From Heterodera schachtii (taxonomy: Eukaryota; Nematoda; Chromadorea; Rhabditida; Heteroderidae), in the NCBI GenBank assembly GCA_023374025.1, contig SIJG01000042.1:930001-994000 (forward strand): a DNA stretch of 64,000 bases, read 5' to 3'. The translations under genes were made by a program, and so were the position numbers. Shown piece by piece: positions 34,908-46,871 of this stretch. The notes below the pieces were generated by a model. That model was not told where the DNA came from. It searched no databases and worked only from the letters and a program-made list of their open reading frames with translations. Position 1 is the stretch's first letter. Each line of letters starts with the position of its first letter.

Positions 34908-35510
34908 TTACTCCTCATTTGGTGACAGCTGCGCAATCAAAATCCGGGTGAACACAATGAACAGAAAGATGAGCAAAATGCGCGTCAGCAGGGAGAGGAA
35001 AACGTCGCGGACTCTGTCCGCCCATGGATTCGCAAAGCGCGTCTCTCCCGCGGCGGCGGTGCCCTCCGTCGGCATTGGTGCCGTCGACCTCCCCACTGTT
35101 ATTTCTGTGGGAAAGGCCAAGGCACAGTCGCTGATTGGCCTATTATTATTGGGTGGTCCACCAAACGGTGGTCGAAAGAAGGAGGACGGCAAGTGCAAAA
35201 CGCCACGGATTGACGTGGCGGGGGTAACGTCGCAGCTGCCCAAGGAGTGCCGCTGCGAATTCCGCCGTAAGGCACGGCCACCCGCCGAAATGCTACTAAT
35301 CCGCTGACTCTCCGCATAGCTCGGGGGCCAGACAACTTGGACAAAATCATTGGAAAAGCCATGGGCAACTGACTCACTTTCGATGGATTCCGGTCGATGA
35401 ACTGTCCAAATCGGTGCCTGAGATTGGATTTCGTCCGGTGATGGTGGCACTGTAGCAGCAGAGCGCGAAACAGTCTCAGAATAAGGGGGAGGGGGACCAT
35501 AAATGGGCAT
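34908..35510 (-). CDS. Tail-anchored protein with PPxY motifs
   Basis: A 200-residue single-exon frame from the ATG of MPIYGPPPPYSETVS to a TAA at 34908. Two PY-type motifs, PPPPY (about residue 6) and PPSY (about residue 61), are classical ligands for WW domains, such as those of Nedd4-family ubiquitin ligases. The C-terminal 30 residues hold one membrane helix (VFLSLLTRILLIFLFIVFT) followed by a short polar tail. That gives a cytosolic N-terminus with the PY motifs exposed. Proteins with this layout (NDFIP, PRRG or LITAF-like adaptors) recruit Nedd4 ligases to membranes, but I see no homology beyond the layout. An in-frame upstream extension of 56 codons is Pro/Ser-rich and less likely coding. 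Confidence 0.6.
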   Translation of the reverse strand: MPIYGPPPPYSETVSRSAATVPPSPDEIQSQAPIWTVHRPESIESESVAHGFSNDFVQVVWPPSYAESQRISSISAGGRALRRNSQRHSLGSCDVTPATSIRGVLHLPSSFFRPPFGGPPNNNRPISDCALAFPTEITVGRSTAPMPTEGTAAAGETRFANPWADRVRDVFLSLLTRILLIFLFIVFTRILIAQLSPNEE

Positions 35511-36171
35511 CAGAGAGTCAATCGAAGTGGGGCAATGGGACGGACAGAAACGGGGGGAGGGGAGGCGCGAGGAAGTGACTGTGAAACAACAGCGGGGAAG
35601 AAGGTGAGGTTGGACAGGGGACAAAAGAAATGTAATGGTTCCCCCCTCCCCCTTCCTTCTCGCCAATGATTCCCTCACTCTTCCTGTCCCACTAACTCAC
35701 CTCTCCTCTCTCTCATCTCTCTGCACGTCTCTCTCTCTATCTCCCTCTCTTCCTTCTCTCTCTCTCTCCCCTCTCTCTCGCCCTAAATCAGCCCAATTTT
35801 ACTCTCGTTTATGTGAATCAATAATGGAATTTCTCATGAAGAATTCGGTTTCTTCCGTCGTCTTTTCCCCAATACTTCATAAAATGGTGATAACCAATTA
35901 TGGTTAATTTTCAGAACGTTCACCGAACCTATAACTTGTACACCAGGGATGTGTCGGCATGCCGATTTCCGACATTTTTGGGCTCGGAATTCCAATTGCC
36001 GAAATTTTCGATGAAGATACGGAAATTTTCGGCAATTTGTTGGGAATTGGAGAATACAAAAACATTCGCCAAAAAATACTTTACAGCGTTAAATTTGAGC
36101 GCAGCGCTTAAAGCTTGGGCAAAAAAATTACAAATTGTGCATAAACACTTCGGCAGCTTTTATTTTCAACC
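35511..36171. other. Upstream region with CT microsatellite
   Basis: A CT-rich tract lies at about 35690-35785, then AT-rich DNA with short GCCGAATTTCGG-like words. I see no gene. Confidence 0.45.
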
Positions 36172-37262
36172 CGGACCCGAATTCGAACAAAAAAACCGAA
36201 AATCAAATTCTCGAATTTTAATTCTCGGTCTAAACGGCTTAGATGAACTTTTATTGTAGAACAGGGCTCGGATCTGTTCTTATTTCTAAGAAATGTTCTG
36301 ATTTGGAGGGTCCAAATCTTAGAAAATGAAAATGTTCTTATTTCTAAGAAATGTTCTGATTTTGGGCTATTGTTCTTATTTTGTTCTTATTTCTTAAAAT
36401 TATTCAAAAAGCTTGAACTTTTATGGCGAAATGTCACTTAGATTTTCAAAATTTTTCATGGCGGCGCCTATCGGCACCGCCGGCTCCCACAAATCCTCTT
36501 TTTTCTAAAAAATTGGCCCAAGATCGCAAATTATGGTCATTTTTTGGACAAAATTTGTTAACAAATTACATTAAATTTTCAAAAAGTTTTCCCGGCGGCG
36601 CCTATCGGCACCGCCGGACCTCTCACCTCGCACATACACCAAGTTTTTTGGAAAAAAGCGCGCCGCAAAAAAAAAGTTTTGAGAAACAACAAAGTCTTCG
36701 CTTGGCCTTACTTGCAAAATTGTCCTTTTTTGGTGAAAATCTGTTAACAAATCAGAACGCAATTTACATAAAAATTTCCGGCGGCGCCTATCGGCACCGC
36801 CTGACCCTCTCCCCTCGCCCATTTTCCAAAATTTTCTTGGAAAAATTTTAAAATCTAGTTTTTTGATCACGAATGACTAAAACTTACGACTTGCTAATTT
36901 CCTCCCAAAATTGTTAAAAATGATCATGGGAGGTGGAAAATATAATATTTAATGCATTTCGATCGAATAAATTGTAAAAATAACTGATTTGAAGCAATTT
37001 TGCGAAATGTTCTTATTTTTGACCCTAAAATCTTATTTTTTGGCCTTGATGTTCTTATTTTGAAAAATTTTCGATCCGAGCCCTGTTGTAGAAGTGATAG
37101 ATTTCAGTTTGTTTCCGTGTGTTTAAATCGATTTTAGACCGAAAATGCAAAATTCGAGAATTTGAATTTTCGATTTTTTTTTTTTTGTTCGAGTTCGGGT
37201 CCGGGTTTAGGAAATTGGTCGAAATGGATGTCAGATTCGTGGTCAGCGACCCCGAGAACCCC
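36172..37262. mobile_element. Family C-type MITE interrupted by a hAT-like element
   Basis: The right end (GGTCGAAATGGATGTCAGAT, then GGTCAGCGACCCCGAGAACC) carries the family C motif. The inner arms CCGGACCCGAATTCGAAC (left) and GTTCGAGTTCGGGTCCGG (right) are inverted copies. The left outer end is missing. The element at 36262-37085 is inserted between the arms. Confidence 0.65.
36262..37085. mobile_element. hAT-like MITE, 8-bp target duplication TTGTAGAA
   Basis: The ends CAGGGCTCGGATC and GATCCGAGCCCTG are perfect inverted repeats, and TTGTAGAA (36254-36261 and 37086-37093) is duplicated at the target. A CAGGG start and an 8-bp duplication are typical of the hAT superfamily. The interior carries three copies of a GGCGGCGCCTATCGGCACCGCC hairpin (36460, 36594, 36780) within degenerate repeats, and TTCTTATTT words near both ends. 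It encodes no transposase. Confidence 0.9.
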
Positions 37263-37487
37263 CTAGAAATGTTTATATGGTTTTAAAATTATTTTTTTAT
37301 GGTCTGCACAAGTACCGAAATTGTTGTTGACTTTCTCTTTTGATAAATTTTGGGTATTGTTGTCAATTTACTATTTGTAGAGGTGAATATATATTTTTTC
37401 TATTATTTTTACTTAAAAATTTCCGAAATTTTTGAGTGCGTCGGCACATATCGAGAAAAAGCTTTCGTATTCATATTCACCTATATA

Positions 37488-37995
37488 CACCGACTCAAAA
37501 AACGAGACATGTGTCAATAAAGAGAGAGTAAAGAGAAAAAACACCTCTCTTTTGGCGTACTATTTCTTTATCTCTGTTAATAGAGAAAAAACGAATTTAC
37601 TTCGATACGTTTAACTTTTTTTTCTACCTTAAATCCGATAGAGAAAAATTTTTGCATCGAATCTTCTGTTTATTTTTATCGCTTAAATGTTATTTTAAAA
37701 AGTTGTTCAAAAAACAAAATTTCGAACGCTCATATCTTTTTTTAACTTTTCAAATTGTTTATAAAAAGCTTCTTCTCATCAAGAAGTTTCGAATGATACC
37801 AAAGTATCTAATATATTTGGCAAAAACATTAAAATAATTTTTGCAAATTGTATTTTTTTAATCTTTTGAATCAAAAATAGTTGTTGAGCGGACTCGAACC
37901 TCCATCCCTTTTCCCTTCACTATCTTACAAAAACCACTTCGCCACAGATGCATTTACTTTTTGAACTGGGAGCCGCCAAAAATTGAGCCGGTGTG
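37488..37995 (-). mobile_element. Family B element with tRNA-like promoter, copy 1
   Basis: This is the homologue of 45858-46416. Ends CACCGACTCAA (left) and TTGAGCCGGTGTG (right) are inverted. On the minus strand, near the right end, there is an A box TGGCGAAGTGG (37944-37934) and a perfect B box GGTTCGAGTCC (37900-37890), spaced as in tRNA genes. The tRNA fold itself does not close well. The body continues through AGAGAAAAACGAATTTACTT-like sequence. Confidence 0.75.
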
Positions 37996-37999
37996 AGTA

Positions 38000-39899
38000 A
38001 TTATGCAGGAATCAAATTAAAATCAATTAGAGTCATATAAATTATTATTTTTTGGGAATTAACGAACTATCAAAGAATGAATCTACGATATAATAATGAG
38101 GAACAACAGAAAATGCTACGATATTCGTCATTTAAACGCACTAAGCACATTTTGATACAGATGAGGACGAGGCGAGAAGGGATTTGAAATAATTAGGAAA
38201 TATTTGGTCATTAATTGATTGACATTAATGGCATTGAAATTTTTGCCTATGAAAGAAATATGTAAAAATAAGCGAAAAAAAAATTAATACATTTAAAAAA
38301 ACAATAAACAAAAAAAAAAAAAAGAAAGTGCGAGAAAAAAAAAGATTTCTCACTTTTTTTCAATTCCGTCATGCAAACTCCGCTCACAAATTAAAAGTGT
38401 TTGTGGGTCAACAATTCCTTCGCAGATAATTAAAGTTAAGATTATAAAACTTAATTTTATTAGCAAGTAAATACCAATTTTAACGAGTTACATCTATTTA
38501 ATATTACTGACTACCACAATATTTCATTTTTTCCTTGGATACTGTAATTTTTGGGATATTAAAATTTCGACCTTTCGGTCCTCCATGGCGAGAGAGAGAG
38601 AGAGAGAGAGAGAGACCTGAGATCTTTGGGTTTTGCAGCAAATCTATAACTTTCTGCTCGTTATATTAGTTTTCTGTGAAAAATTTTTGCAGCTCCCCTT
38701 GAGTTTTTCGGTACCTAATCCTTACGGTAATTTTGGACAAAAAATGATTTTAAAGACATTTATTTTTTGTGAAGGTAAAATTACTTGATTTCCGAATTCG
38801 AATTTTTATGATTTTAGCGATTCATTCATATTTTGCCATTGTTAAAGGTCACCAAATCAGTCCTCCCTTAGTCATTTCAAATTGAATTTTCTAACTGTTG
38901 GCATTTGGCATTCTCAACGTTTGAAAAGGGCCGAAATGAATAGAGAATGCCGCGGTGGAAATGGCAAAGGAACGCGAATTGGGGAGGGGGGGGGGGTAAA
39001 CAAAAGGGGGGGGGGGGGGGCGGGGAGGGTGCTGTTTAAGCAAATATCCAAACGGAAGCGGTGTCCGATGACTGCCGCTGGGCTTCACAGGTTAGGCCGC
39101 GATGGTTGCTGATTTCCTTCCTCTGAGGTCATCCGGTAAGTCCAATTTGGGATAGCTTTCTCTTAAGTGCCGATTAATCCGGCAATTTCTGAGTAAATTC
39201 ATTTGCATCTCAATGAATCAGTACCACCGACCGCCAGAGAAAAGGCAAACCGTTGCATTTGGCAACGCTTTTTAAAATTAATTTCATTCGCTTAAAACGA
39301 CCGAAGTGAGTGAGTGGTTAAAAGAAGAAACAAAACACGCAATTACCAATTACAGTGCGTTTGTTTCACATTTCTCTCCACTCATTGAGCTCAAATCTTT
39401 CTTTTTGTCCCTTTTTGCCCCCTAATGGCCTTAATTAGTAGTGTTATTTTAGTCAATTAGATACCTTTTTTCTTTTTTTTTCCATTAAATTCCATCCTCC
39501 CGGCTTTCGTTGCAATGCCTAACGGACGAATCAATCGGCGCCGTTAGTAATAGCACTTTTCTCGGCACAATTTTGAATTGTTATATTCAATGAGGGAAGG
39601 ATTCTTTTTAGCTACAAAGAAATCCACCGGGGATTAATTACACCGTAATGAGAGGAGGCCGAGGCTTTTAGTCGAGTTTTTATTTACCGTAAGAACAGTT
39701 CTTACGCTATCATTTATAGGTGAATAACAATTTCACCGTCCCTTTCTTAATTTGCTAATTGCCAATCTGTTTTTCCATTCCCGTTTTTCGGTCCGTTTGG
39801 CACTTTTTTCCCTAATTTAACAAAATGACCATTTTAGCATTTAGTCTTTTTTTTTAAATTCCTTTGCTTTTCAGCCTAATTTTGAAAAGAGCATTGGAA
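38000..39899. other. AT-rich intergenic DNA
   Basis: Contains a GA microsatellite at about 38587-38614 and G runs at 38987 and 39007. No gene was recognised. Confidence 0.45.
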
Positions 39900-40121
39900 A
39901 TGTTTGTCGCCTCATTCTGTTCATCCGCCTTTCTCCTCTCACTTTTTTTCATTTTTCCTCAAATTTATGGCAAAATGGGCCCGGCACAATGCGTAAAATC
40001 AGTGCATTTCCACAAGTGTAACAGTCATTTGGACTTCAATTTTCATTGTCAATGTTCCTCAAACGATGTAAAAGATGGAAGAGCAGCAGTTGACAGGCTT
40101 TTTTTCACTTTTGAAATTTAA
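39900..40121 (+). CDS. Small cysteine-containing secreted-type protein (candidate)
   Basis: A 73-residue frame begins MFVASFCSSAFLLSLFFIF, a good signal peptide, then a Cys/His-rich stretch (AQCVKSVHFHKCNSHLDF, CQCSSND). A TTTTCAG acceptor lies 25 bp before the ATG, compatible with a cis- or trans-splice site. A donor-like GATGTAAAAG inside the frame leaves open that the end is spliced to the next gene's exon at 40177. No family is recognised. Confidence 0.4.
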   Translation: MFVASFCSSAFLLSLFFIFPQIYGKMGPAQCVKSVHFHKCNSHLDFNFHCQCSSNDVKDGRAAVDRLFFTFEI

Positions 40122-40176
40122 ATTATATATTTTGGCTGGGAAATTACCGAAAATTTTCAATTTATAAAGTCATTCA

Positions 40177-40590
40177 ATGAACAAAATCTGCTCGGGTTGG
40201 ATGGTTTCACCATTGGCACTTTGTCTGATTGCTAATGTTTTGCAGTTTTCGGTCTCCTCCTCTCCGCTTCCGAGTTGTTTTGCTGCGCTTCCCGTCGTTC
40301 GGTTTCCCTCTGAGCAATTGCTCACTTTTGGCATCGCTTTTCCCGTGATGAGTCATTTCCTAAATGACCCCGAGGGAATGTTTCTGGAGGACCTTCAGCT
40401 GCACACTTTCATCCCGAAGGTAATCAGCAAAATGGCCAATTGCCCTCTGAACTTTCTTTGGTGAAGGAGTGCGTCCTAATCTACCGGAGAGGCTGTTCAG
40501 AAGATGGAATGGCTTATGAATTCCAAATTGGCATCCTTTCCTCAAAATGTTCCCAATTTGGGAAAGTTGCGACTGGAAATCGTCCGCTGA
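40177..40590 (+). CDS. Small secreted-type protein of unknown function
   Basis: The predicted protein has 110 residues in two exons, 40177-40419 and 40501-40590, with an 81-bp intron (GTAATC...TGTTCAG) in phase 0. The N-terminus (MNKICSGWMVSPLALCLIANV) looks like a signal peptide. The remainder has short amphipathic segments (MEWLMNSKLASFPQNVPNL) and no recognised domain. It lies 55 bp after the stop of the preceding small frame, so the two could be exons of one gene. A family A foldback element starts about 100 bp downstream. Confidence 0.5.
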
Positions 40591-40691
40591 AAACGCTCAG
40601 TCCGTTGATGTTCCTCAGAAATCGCTCATTTATGAAGGAAAATCCGTTGAAAATTGCTTACGTTCGCAAGGCAAAAACAAAAAACAAAAAC

Positions 40692-41472
40692 GGTGCTAGG
40701 ACGAAGTGACAAAAATATCAATGTTCGTAATAATTAAATTTAATTATTATTTAAATATTATTTGCTAAATAATAAAGCATAACTTAGCTTAAACTTAATC
40801 AAATTTATTCATCTTGGTATTAGAATGTAGCTCTACATATTCTCTACTATTATGTAATTTTTAAAAAATTAGTAAAAGTTTACAAAAAATTGTGACCAAA
40901 AACTTCCAAAAAATTTAGACGCAACAATTTTGACCCGAACTTTTTGAAGTTCAATAAATTTTTTCGAAATTTAACTGAATAATAGAGAAATCTTTGGGCT
41001 ATCTTTTCATATCAAATGTAATGTGATTAATTGAATGTTTGGACAATTTTCATGCATTTAAACGACCTTACATTTTTTGGAAGACCATAAAAATATAACA
41101 CTATTAATTCCTTCATAACTTTTTTCAGAAATAACCAATTTTAATTTTATTTATATAATTAGATAGCCCAAAGATTTCTCTATTATTCAGTTAAATTTCG
41201 AAAAAATTTATTGAATTTCAAAAAAGTTAGGATCAAAATTGTTGCATCTAAATTTTTGGAAGTTTTTGGTCACAACTTTTTGTAAACTTTTACTAATTTT
41301 TTAAAAATTACATAATAGTAGAGAATATGTAGAGCTACATTCTAATACCAAGATGAATAAATTTGATTAAGTTTAAGCTAAGTTATGCTTTATTATTTAG
41401 CAAATAATATTTAAATAATAATTAAATTTAATTATTACGAACACTGATATTTTTGTCACTTCGGCTCACCAC
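40692..41472. mobile_element. Foldback MITE, family A copy 2
   Basis: A 781-bp near-complete palindrome with the same ends as the copy at 3056-3816 (GGTGCTAGGACGAAG ... CTTCGGCTCACCACG). The arms include GTAGCTCTACATATTCTCTA and its inverse. It is diverged from copy 1 by many substitutions, so the two did not arise by recent duplication. Confidence 0.85.
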
Positions 41473-41818
41473 GAACAAAAACAATGAATTCACACCTTTC
41501 TTTTCACATTCAGAGTTCATCTCCTTTTGGAGCACAAAAGGCGACCGACCGATGGGAGGACGAATTATTATTATACAGCAAATGAACGGAAGAACAATCA
41601 ATCGGAGGATGAAAGTGCAACAAAATGCAAATGTTGGAGAATTAAGAATATTTCGTTCATTTATTCAATTTTGAAATTCGATTAAAACCTTTTAATCGTG
41701 GAATCGGATTAAAAAAAAGAATGGGAATTGCGTGGAGCAGAGAAATGGACTTCTCTGGAAAAGGGTTCTGTATTCCCCAGAATTGTACTGTATTTCCCAG
41801 CATTTCTATAGTTAAAAC

Positions 41819-42094
41819 TAGGGTTGCTCCCCGACATGTTTCGGGGAATTACGAAAGTCGTAAATTGCACTTGAAATAAGATGGAAGTATCTTTAAATGA
41901 GTTTTTAAGACTTTTTTGTTCTGGACTTTTTCTTTTTGTGTTTTTTTAGACTTTTTATGAAAATTTCCTCCCCGACGAAGGTGTTGCTCCCCGGCATTTT
42001 TTAAATTTCTCCAGCTATCCCCGACAAATTCTTTCGGGGAATTTCCTCCCCGTTCCCCGACATTTTGCTCCCCGAGGCTCGGGGAGCAACCCTA
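41819..42094. mobile_element. hAT-like MITE with 8-bp target duplication GTTAAAAC
   Basis: The inverted ends TAGGGTTGCTCCCCGA and TCGGGGAGCAACCCTA flank a 276-bp element, bracketed by GTTAAAAC (41811-41818 and 42095-42102). GCTCCCCG words are repeated inside near both ends. It is non-coding. Confidence 0.88.
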
Positions 42095-42629
42095 GTTAAA
42101 ACACAACAAATTGTTGTGATGCAAATTTTTAATGCGCTTTTTTTAAAACAAATTAAAAGTTCGAGTTCAGCGATCCGAAAAAGCCCCGGACAGTTTTCAT
42201 CGTATTTCACACAGCGATGACGGAACAAACAGTGGAGGGGGGAGGGGGGGAAACCAAAATTAATAATTAAATTTTGCATATTTTCATGTGTTCTTTATTT
42301 TTTTGAATGCGCAATGGCGTCGGTGCCGACGGAAGAAATTTTAAAATATAGTAGCAGATTTTGCCAAAAAAACAAAATTTCATGGATTTTGAAAAATTTA
42401 ATGGCCTTATAATTTTGGAACAGTTGTACATATTATCTAGGGACTTTCTTTTACAATTGGGAAATACAGTAAAATTGGGATTACCGTATCCCACTAATGA
42501 TCTTTATATTGACTCCAACAATAAATAATACATACAGTTAAAATTCCAAAAATGGAAATAATTCAAAAACAAATATTGTATGAGAAAGAGTATGAGTTCA
42601 GAAAATGATCGGAATTCGTCGAGCATTAC

Positions 42630-43437
42630 TTATGTGAATATTTCATTCAAAAATCGCAAGACATCGATCTGATGGGCAAGCGAAGGTTCTGTTTTGGGGC
42701 AATCGTCTTCCAAAACGACAAACTCCCCGAGTTGCAACTCGCGGGCAAAAGTACCATCGTATTTATCTAAAGGGATCAAAAAATAACAGAAGGAAAGCAA
42801 TTTTGTGGGCGGAAAAATTCTGTTAATTTTGGAAAAGCAAGGAAAATTCTCTTAAAAAAGATTCACTTCTAATTTTGTCGCCGGCTTCAATTGCTTTATT
42901 TTCCTAATGCGTCAAAAGTTTTCCTTTATGTTATTTAATAAAACCGAAAAAACCACAAAAAATTATTAAACCAATTTAGACAAATATTTAACTCGAATTG
43001 AAATGGTATTTTATTCTAATTCACTCAAAGTCCAAGATTCGAAATTGGCCAAAATGATTGCCGATTTATAAACCAATGACCCTAAAATTCCGCTAATGCG
43101 GAAGCAAATATTTTAATTTTAAATGGAAGTTCCGAGTGCAATTCCACCAACCCTTCAGCGGTAGGTAAGTGAATCGCATCTCCGCGTCTCTGTCCCCCAT
43201 CACTTTCATCAATTCGTCCGCCATTTTCGCCCCCTTCGTTTTGCCTCCGTTTAAATTTGTCCGTTCAGTCGTCCCTTTTTCCTGCTTCATTTTCTCGCCA
43301 CCGTCTTCCTTTGGCTTCCTTCCCAAATTCTTCAATTGCCCGGCCGTTCCTCCGAATATTTTAGGCGTTCGACCTTTGCCCACCCCGTGGGCTATGGGAG
43401 TGTTATTGGCGACATTAATATCCACTCGACGAAGCAT
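42630..43437 (-). CDS. Uncharacterised 135-residue basic protein
   Basis: Three exons: 43437-43204, 42903-42867 and 42766-42630, with donors GTGATG and GTGAATC and acceptors CATTAG and CTTTAG. All joins keep frame. The N-terminal 78 residues are Gly/Lys-rich (GVGKGRTPKIFGGTAGQL, GGEKMKQEKG). The C-terminus is more structured and acidic (ELQLGEFVVLEDD, HQIDVLRFLNEIFT). No known domain was recognised. It starts 264 bp after the PREB/SEC12 stop on the same strand, close enough for a shared operon transcript. The small middle exon of 37 bp is the weakest part. Confidence 0.5.
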
Positions 43438-43701
43438 CTTTTAAGCAGTGTTTAACAAAAACGTACCTGAAAAAATGCTATTAGTCGAAATTAATGTGAA
43501 ATGCCAAGAAACAAATGGTAAATTCGTAAGCCATAAAAATATGCTCATTTGAAGCTTTAAAGGAATACCAGCAAAGTCCATTCAATTGTTTTATTTTACC
43601 AAAAAATTAACAAAAACTTTATTATTTCGTATGTATCACAGATTCACAATTTAAAATTTAGAGACATTCAAAGATCACAACAAATCAATGCCAATGGTTA
43701 T

Positions 43702-45656
<1,955 letters not shown>

Positions 45657-45857
45657 ATTAGCCAAATTCAATAAAAAAATTTTATATGAAGAGACAGGAA
45701 GTGATCTGGAAATGGATCAGAAGAGACCAATCACAACTACCCCCGTTTGTTGTCAAAATGAGGCGTTATTGAAAAAGCTAGTTATTAATAGAGCAAGTGG
45801 ATTTCTATTTTTGAGGGATGGAATTTTAGGCAAATTCCTGAATTTTTGCACACTTAA

Positions 45858-46416
45858 CACACCGTTTCAAAAAACGAGAGATGAACCAATAAATAGAGAG
45901 TGCAGAGAAAAAAACATCTCTCACTTTGGCGTACTATTTCTTTATCTCTGTTAATAGAGAAAAACCGAATTTACTTTTCTATGTTTAGTTTTTTTGTCCT
46001 ATGTTAAATCCGCTTCAAACTTTGCATAGAGATAGAGAAAAAAATTACTAACAAAATTGGAGGGTTTTTAAGAGCAAAAAATGGGTTAGTTAAAAAGTTA
46101 TTCGAAAAACAAAATTTCGAAGCCTCATATCTTTTTTCTAATTCATCAAATCGCTTAACATTTGCTTAGAAAAAGCTTCTCATCATCAAGAGCTTTCGAA
46201 TGATATCAAGATTGTCGAATTTGGTTGTCAAAAACCTTCAAAAATAATTCCTAAAAATCGTCATTTTTTAATATTTTGGACAAAATTAAATAAAAATATT
46301 CATGTTGCACAACGGACTCGAACCTCCACCCTTTGTCCCTTTACTATCTTACAAAAACCACTGAGCCACACATGCAAATCTTTTTGGAACTGGGAGGCCA
46401 AAATTGAAACGGTGTG
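45858..46416 (-). mobile_element. Family B element with TTAA flanks and tRNA-like promoter, copy 2
   Basis: The terminal inverted repeats CACACCGTTTCAA and TTGAAACGGTGTG are flanked on both sides by TTAA (45854-45857 and 46417-46420). TTAA is the target duplication of piggyBac-type transposition. On the minus strand the element contains an A box TGGCTCAGTGG (46368-46358) and a perfect B box GGTTCGAGTCC (46324-46314), the internal RNA polymerase III promoter of tRNA genes and tRNA-derived SINEs. There is no protein. The homologue is at 37488-37995, and remnants flank the insertion at 3056-3816. Confidence 0.8.
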
Positions 46417-46423
46417 TTAATAT

Positions 46424-46589
46424 TAGAGTAGAGCGTGACCGGGACCAAAACACGGACAACTGAGTACCGAAGGGACCGGGACTAGTCCCGGGTTTTTTCC
46501 GGCTTTCCCAGCAAAAAATTCCCGGTTTTTCAACCCGAAAAGGTCCCGGTCCCGGTTTTGCTCAAAATGCCCGGTCCCGCTCTACTCTA
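46424..46589. mobile_element. Short GGGACC-rich foldback element
   Basis: The ends TAGAGTAGAGCGTGACCGGG (left) and CCCGGTCCCGCTCTACTCTA (right) are inverted with one or two mismatches. The interior repeats CCGGGAC/GTCCCGG words. It starts 4 bp after the TTAA flank of the preceding element. Confidence 0.75.
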
Positions 46590-46871
46590 CTTAATACGTT
46601 GAAATAAGCCCAATAAAACGATCTTTACGCTTGATTTGAAGCTTTTAGGATGATTTTATACTGAAAATTTTCCATAAAATTCATTCCAAAAATTATAAAA
46701 TTTTTTTGTTTGATCGGGCTGACAATCTGGATTCGGCCTCCAAAACCGGTCAAAACGGAATTATTAAATCCCGGGCCCGGCAACGGTTCCCGGGGTGAAA
46801 AATTTAAAAATTTCGCTATTTCTCATACTTCTGCCCATTTAAGCTAAATTCTATTCCTTAGGAGCCTATAT

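Noticed and set aside
46314..46368. A functional tRNA gene on the minus strand
   Set aside because: A and B boxes are good but the acceptor and T stems do not pair properly, and the same sequence occurs inside a repeated element; it is tRNA-derived, not a tRNA gene.
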